This document shows, piece by piece, positions 59,264-64,000 of a DNA stretch of 64,000 nt. Each line of letters begins with the position of its first letter. The stretch's first letter is position 1. The notes under the pieces were generated by a model. The model worked only from the letters and a program-made list of their open reading frames with translations. It made no database searches and was not told the DNA's origin. This stretch comes from Carallia brachiata. Lineage: Eukaryota > Streptophyta > Magnoliopsida > Malpighiales > Rhizophoraceae. The DNA lies in contig JADCRB010000043.1 of assembly GCA_021464245.1 (NCBI GenBank), forward strand, positions 1,487,576-1,551,575, written 5' to 3'. Made by a program: the position numbers and the translations under genes.

Positions 59264-59806
59264 AAAGTTGTTGGGTCCATCGCATGTGATGGAATGGAAA
59301 AATTAAAAGGGAAGATTGTTCTCTTGGTAAATTCAAGTTATACGAGAATATTTTTTTGTGGTAATCAAATTAATCTCCTGAATGTTTTTTATAAAAGGGA
59401 TTAATTGATAAATATGTCAGACAGAGAGAAAGAAGCTGAGAAAAGCCAAGAGAAGAGAGGAGAGTAAAGAAAGTTAGGTTAGAAGACCAGTGTTCTAGTC
59501 TGAGAATAGTCTTTAGTGATATCTCTGTCGTCTTCTAGTATAGCTCTCCAATAGTTTATTGAGGTGTAAGATGGGTGTACATGGGTTTTGAATTTGGGTA
59601 TCAAACACGGGTTTCTAGTTAATGTACGGTATATTCCTCATATAATAATAGATGATACTTTCTCTATGGACTTAGGTAAATTGTCAAATCACGTAAATCT
59701 CTGTGTACGCGTATTTATTTTTATTTCTATTGATTTGTGTATACTCGCATTGTAATTGGATCGCGCTTCTGTGGGCGGATAAGAGCTGAAAAATCCCAAC
59801 AAAAGT
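59264..59806. mobile_element. Solo LTR, 533 bp, TSD AAAGT
   Basis: Starts TGTTGGGTCC (59269), ends ATCCCAACA (59801), and is flanked by AAAGT at 59264-59268 and 59802-59806. TG...CA ends and a 5-bp TSD identify an LTR. No internal retrotransposon sequence remains, so it arose by LTR-LTR recombination. It splits the intron of the first unit of the tandem array. Confidence 0.85.
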
Positions 59807-60160
59807 TGCTTTATCTTGTTTGGATTGTCCATTATTTAGGGTTCCTTGCTCTTTGGTGCTTCAGTGTTCATTGTTTTCACTAGAAACTACATTTTTTTTG
59901 TAATTTTTCTGGAGATTTTGGTTTGTAGGTATTGATTCCTCAATAGATCTGGATTTTTTTGGGGTAATACGATGCTTATGGTGCGATGACCTTGGGGAAT
60001 GGAAAACTTGATATTTTGCAAAAGCAATCCAAAAAAAGTGGGGTACGAAAGTTGCTTTATCTTGTTTGGATTTGTCCATGATTTAGGATTGCTTGTTGTT
60101 TGGTGCTTCAGTTTTTACTGTTATTACCCGGAACTATATTTCTTTGTAATTTTTCTAGAG

Positions 60161-60513
60161 ATTTTTGTAAGGAGCTAAAATAAAGAGAGAAGAAGAAGGA
60201 GAATTTGGGATAAGGAATAGAAACAGAAACAGAGAGGATGAGGGAGAACTTCGAAAGGGATATTCAATTATCATCAACATAACCCCTTCTTACCCCTTTT
60301 ACATGTTTATATTGTGACTCGAGTAGCTCGGAGTCGGCAATTACAAGGAAACTAAACAGAAAGAAGATAAAATAAGAAGATAAGGTAATCGCAGCAACAT
60401 CTCCTTGAACATAGTGGGCTGGATCTTATTTACTATAGGCCTATTACTCGGCTTGGACTCTGTTGACTGCTACTAACTATTCTGGACCCGACTCTCTGGA
60501 TCCTAACAATTTT
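60161..60513 (-). mobile_element. Solo LTR, 343 bp, TSD ATTTT
   Basis: Runs 60166-60508. On the minus strand it starts TGTTAGGATCC and ends TTAGCTCCTTACA. ATTTT lies on both sides (60161-60165, 60509-60513). The ends and length fit a Copia-type LTR. It interrupts the intron between units 1 and 2 of the tandem array. Confidence 0.85.
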
Positions 60514-61545
60514 GTTTTGCAAGTGTTGATTCCTCGACAGATCTGGATTTTTTTTTTGGGAAATATGATGCCTTTTAGTGCTGTGACCCTAGAGAAAGGA
60601 AAACTTGATATTTCGCAAAAACAACCCAAGAAAAGTGGGGAAAGAAAGTTGCTTTATCTTGTTTAGATTTGTCTGTGATTTAGGTTTGCTTACTCTTTGG
60701 TGTTTCTGTTTCTACTGTGTTCATTGGAAGCTACATTTTTTTGTATTTTTTTTTGGAGATTTTGGTTTGCAGGTGTTGATTTCTCAATAAATCTGGATTT
60801 CTTTGGATAGTACGACGCTTTTGGTGAGGTGACCTTGGAGAAAGAAAATTTTAATATTTCGCAGAAGCAACCCAGGAAAAGTCGGCTAAGAAAGTTGCTT
60901 TATCTTATTTGGATATGTCTGTGATTTAGGATTGCTTGCTCTTTGGTGCTTTAGTTTCTACTGTGTTCACTGGAAACTACATTTCTTTGTAATTTTTTTG
61001 AAGATTTTGGTTTGCAAGTGTTGATTCCTCAACAGATCTGGACTTGCTTTGTTTTGGGCAATTTCTTTGGTGCGGTGACCTCGAAGAAAGGAAAACCTGA
61101 TATTTCACAGAAGGAACCCAAGAAAAGTGGGTTAGAAAGTTGCTTTATCTTAATTGGATTTGTCCATGATTTTAGGATTGCTTGCTCTTCGGTGCTTCAG
61201 TTTCTACTATGTTCACCAGAAACTACATTTCTTTATAATTTATTTGAAGATTTTGGTTTGCAAGTGTTGATTCCTCAACAGATTTAGATTTTTTTGAGTA
61301 ATACGATGCCTTTTGGTACGGTGACCTTGAGAAAGAAAAACTTGATATTTTCTGTAAGCAACCCAAGAAAAGTGGGGTAAGAAGGTTGTTTTATCTTGTT
61401 TGGATTTATTTGTGATTTAGGATTGCTTGCTCTTTGGTGCTTCGGTTTCTACTGTGCTAACCAAAAACTACATTTCTTTGTAATTTTTTTTGGAGATTTT
61501 GGTTTGCAAGTGTTGATTCCTCAACAAATCTGGATTTTTCTTAGG

Positions 61546-63325
61546 TGAAAACAAGAATTTTGGAGATGAATCAATGATGGGAAAGAGACACAATGTGATA
61601 GATAGCGCCAAGTGATAAGGAAAATGTGAGTCCTGAGGTTACTTATTGCTTGAGAATCTTTGGGTAAGAAAGTTGCTTTATCTTGTTTAGATTGTCCGGG
61701 AGACGAAAAAGGGTTTCAAAATTTTGATGAAAATTTTTTTTCTAAACAACTAATGTTTTTTAATAAAATTAATAATTTACTCTTATATTTTGTACTCCTA
61801 ATTTGTTTTACTTTTATGTTATTTCGAAACATAGGTGGTGAACCTATAGCTTAATTTGCACTTAACTAATTTTTTTCCTTGTATTTTTTATTATTTGATT
61901 ACATTTTTTTTTCAATCTGGTTGCTTTGTTAAATATTAATTTTCCTTTATTTTAGTTATTTTTTCATTTTATGCACCCAAAAAAACTATCAAAAAATATT
62001 TATATTTTCACTGAGGATTCTATTGTCTTTTTACAAATACCAATTAAAAATATCTATACAATCAATTTTTAACTCATTTAAACAACTGATGAGAATATCA
62101 TTTTCTTTCTTATAATATTTTTTCTCACAAAATTTTTTTTCTTAAACAAAGGCTAAAAGTTATAAGTTTTCATATTATGGTTAATTGAAAGTCTTAGCTG
62201 ACAATATCATTTTAATAGATCACTGCATCATATGGTCAGTGCAAGGCAACATTGAGGGATAAAGCAACACATGTCAAGAAGATGCCAGTTTTGATCTTAT
62301 GGAAAAATATATCTAGTGGTTCAAGTTTGCATCTTTTACCAAATGGCTTAAATTTTTAGACTTTGGTATGTCAGCATTTACCTGGCATGAACTACATTTA
62401 GTTGGTACCAAAAAATATACTTTAAAAAAAAAAACTATTTGCAGTTGTATTGTCTGTATAATTCCTCTCTTATTGGTCCATCAATTTACAGGTTTTTCAG
62501 CAAATCCTACTTTTCTTTTTGGTGAAAGCCTTATTGCAGCATAAAGATAGCACGGTTTCAGTTTATATGCCACTATTCTTTTTCTTGCTCTCAATCTTTT
62601 TCTATTTTGAGCCATAATCTGCATATTCTTGGTTTATTTATGGTTTTCTTGCGAAATTTTTATTTCATGTAAGATTTATGCCCTCTTGACTAAGGTTTGA
62701 TGGTTTTGAAAGGGCTTGCTGCAAAATTTGTAGTAAGGAGAGGGAGATCAATGATTGCTTTTTCTTCTTATTCTAACTTTTATTAATAAACTAAATTCTT
62801 TATGTAAGAAGTTTACATAATAAACTAATTACAAATTCAAATGCTACTAACAAACTTTCAAATTTAAAATTAAAAATAAAACTGCTAGATAATCAAACTA
62901 GATAAATCTAGGATAAGTTAATTAGATTTATTCAAACTTCAACAACTCAAACTGAAACTTAAAACTTAAATTCTAAAACTTGAAACTTGAATTCTAAAAC
63001 TTGATCTTGGCTACAAAATAACAGCACTGTCAATGTGCCAACACTCTTCCTTGAGGTTGACTTTTTGTATGCTTGAAATTGTTCTTAATTCTTCAAATAT
63101 GATTCTCGAACTCCCCAAAAAGATTTTGGTTTTTTGCCCAAAAGTTATTCCAAACTCTCTTCTCAAACTTGTTTTTTTTTTTTTTTTCATCTCATACTCT
63201 TGCAACTTCACAAACTACAACTCTTCACTAATTTTAATTTTACTAAAACTCTTTGATTTTGACTTTTAAACTAAAAAACACATTGGTTCTTCAAGTTTTC
63301 ACAAATTCTCTTACTAAAACCATTA
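61546..63325. other. AT-rich DNA, no gene recognised
   Basis: A further partial unit (GTTTGCAAGTGTTGATTCC at 61502, AAAGTTGCTTTATC at 61669) marks the end of the array. The rest has T tracts and short frames only. Confidence 0.4.
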
Positions 63326-63752
63326 TTGTTAGAACCAGACCAAATCGACCGGTCAAACCAGTTCAACTGGTGACCGGCCATCTGGTTTGACCGGCCAAAG
63401 ATTCGGTCTGGTTCATGTTAGTTTTTAATAAAAACTCAAACCGGTCAAAACTGGACAGGTTGAATCACTCTAAACCAAATTAAAAATTTATAAATTATAA
63501 TTTGACCTTAAATTTTACTTAAATTATATTTTAAGTTCTAAATTTAATTAAAAATTTTAATTTAATCCTAAATTTAATCAAAACTTTCAATTTCATCTTT
63601 AAAATTAAAAAAAAAATAATATTTAATCACTATTTATAAATATTATTCTTTTAATTATTTTTATACATATATGTCTTATTAAATACCGATTCAACTGGTT
63701 GAATCTTGAACTACTAATATTTTCGATTCGATGATCAATTCTGTTCTATCAA
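63326..63752. mobile_element. MITE related to the one at 15.4 kb, opposite orientation
   Basis: GTTAGAACCAGACC at the left and an inverted TCTGTTCTATC at the right mark the ends. The inner parts carry ACCGGTCAAACC and GGTTGAATC, and the AT-rich core matches 15450-15660 when reversed. The TSD is unclear. Confidence 0.5.
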
Positions 63753-64000
63753 CCTTCACTAAAACTCTAGTTTCAGTCTGGAAAACTCTGATTTTAGCTA
63801 AAAACTCTAATTTTCAAATTATTTTTGGTAAAATATACTTAAATTTTACCATGCAAACCCACCATAGGGTTTTTAAATTGCTAAAATTAGTTGTTGGAGC
63901 CTTCTAATGGGGGAGTATTCTTTTATTGAGCTATCACTTCTCTATTGGACACCTTCAATATTTTTAATCTTTCAAACTTTTGAAACTTCACTGTTAGAGC
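63753..64000. other. AT-rich right edge
   Basis: Repeated AAACTCT(A/G)ATTTT motifs; nothing else is recognised. Confidence 0.3.

Larger units (their letters stand above)
59176..61545 (+). repeat. Tandem array of 245-bp units, each resembling an exon plus a short intron
   Basis: The anchor AAAGTTGCTTTATCTT (or a variant) recurs at 59264, 60048, 60645, 60891, 61136 and 61381. Spacings are 245-246 bp once two solo LTRs are removed. In each unit TTTTGGTTTGCAG or a variant precedes a segment of about 112-114 nt (59929-60042, 60524-60639, 60773-60885, 61019-61130, 61265-61376) that ends AAGAAAAGTGGG, followed by GTAAGA or a decayed donor. The segment can encode VDSSTDLDFFG and GAVTLEKGKLDISQKQPKKS. 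Frames are broken by T-tract length changes and stops. Donor GT is kept in units 1, 4 and 5 and lost in 2 and 3. I do not recognise the parent gene. Confidence 0.7.

Overview
This is nuclear DNA of a higher plant, most probably a woody core eudicot; the species cannot be told from the sequence. The evidence is AT-rich intergenic DNA, intron-containing genes of plant families (a COMT-type O-methyltransferase, a TTC33-type TPR protein, a gibberellin 20-oxidase), many non-LTR and MITE insertions, solo LTRs, and a nuclear copy of plastid ndhH-ndhA DNA. Only a small part of the window codes for protein. Many open frames are chance products of poly(T), poly(A) and (TA)n tracts and were left out.

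Layout. 1-1.8 kb: 5' part of a COMT-like gene on the minus strand, running off the left edge. 1.8-6.3 kb: intergenic DNA with a LINE remnant, a large imperfect inverted repeat (about 0.68 kb), a hAT-type MITE with target-site duplication (TSD), and a SINE-like insertion. 6.3-9.2 kb: a five-exon TTC33-like gene (minus). 6.6-18.2 kb is then repeated tandemly at 18.3-28.3 kb. The second TTC33 copy is dead: no ATG, a nonsense codon and no last exon. Related segments follow at 28.3-36.6 kb and 41.7-43.0 kb. Each repeat carries one copy of a small intronless gene (plus strand, about 80 codons) for a basic, Ser-rich protein I do not recognise. Copies 1 (17.3 kb) and 4 (42.0 kb) are intact, copy 2 (27.5 kb) has a nonsense codon, and copy 3 (35.6 kb) has a frameshift that adds a hydrophobic tail. 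37-41.7, 43-46 and 46.2-48.2 kb form a further set of duplicated noncoding DNA. 48-52.5 kb is AT-rich with nothing recognised.

52.6-55.2 kb: an intact three-exon gibberellin 20-oxidase gene with a TATA box, carrying a SINE in intron 2. 55.8 to about 58.1 kb: plastid-derived DNA with decayed ndhH, ndhA exon 1 and the start of the ndhA group II intron. 59.2-61.5 kb: a tandem array of units of about 245 bp, each looking like one internal exon plus one short intron, broken by two solo LTRs with perfect 5-bp TSDs. The right end is AT-rich with one more MITE-like element.

Because the paralogous segments serve as empty sites for each other, many insertions can be placed in relative time. One LINE is shared by repeats 1 and 2 but absent from 3. 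The hAT MITE, SINE, MULE-like MITE and several LINE tails are private to one copy. The complete genes do not form an operon or pathway. The most distinctive content is the amplified small-gene array and the amplified exon array.
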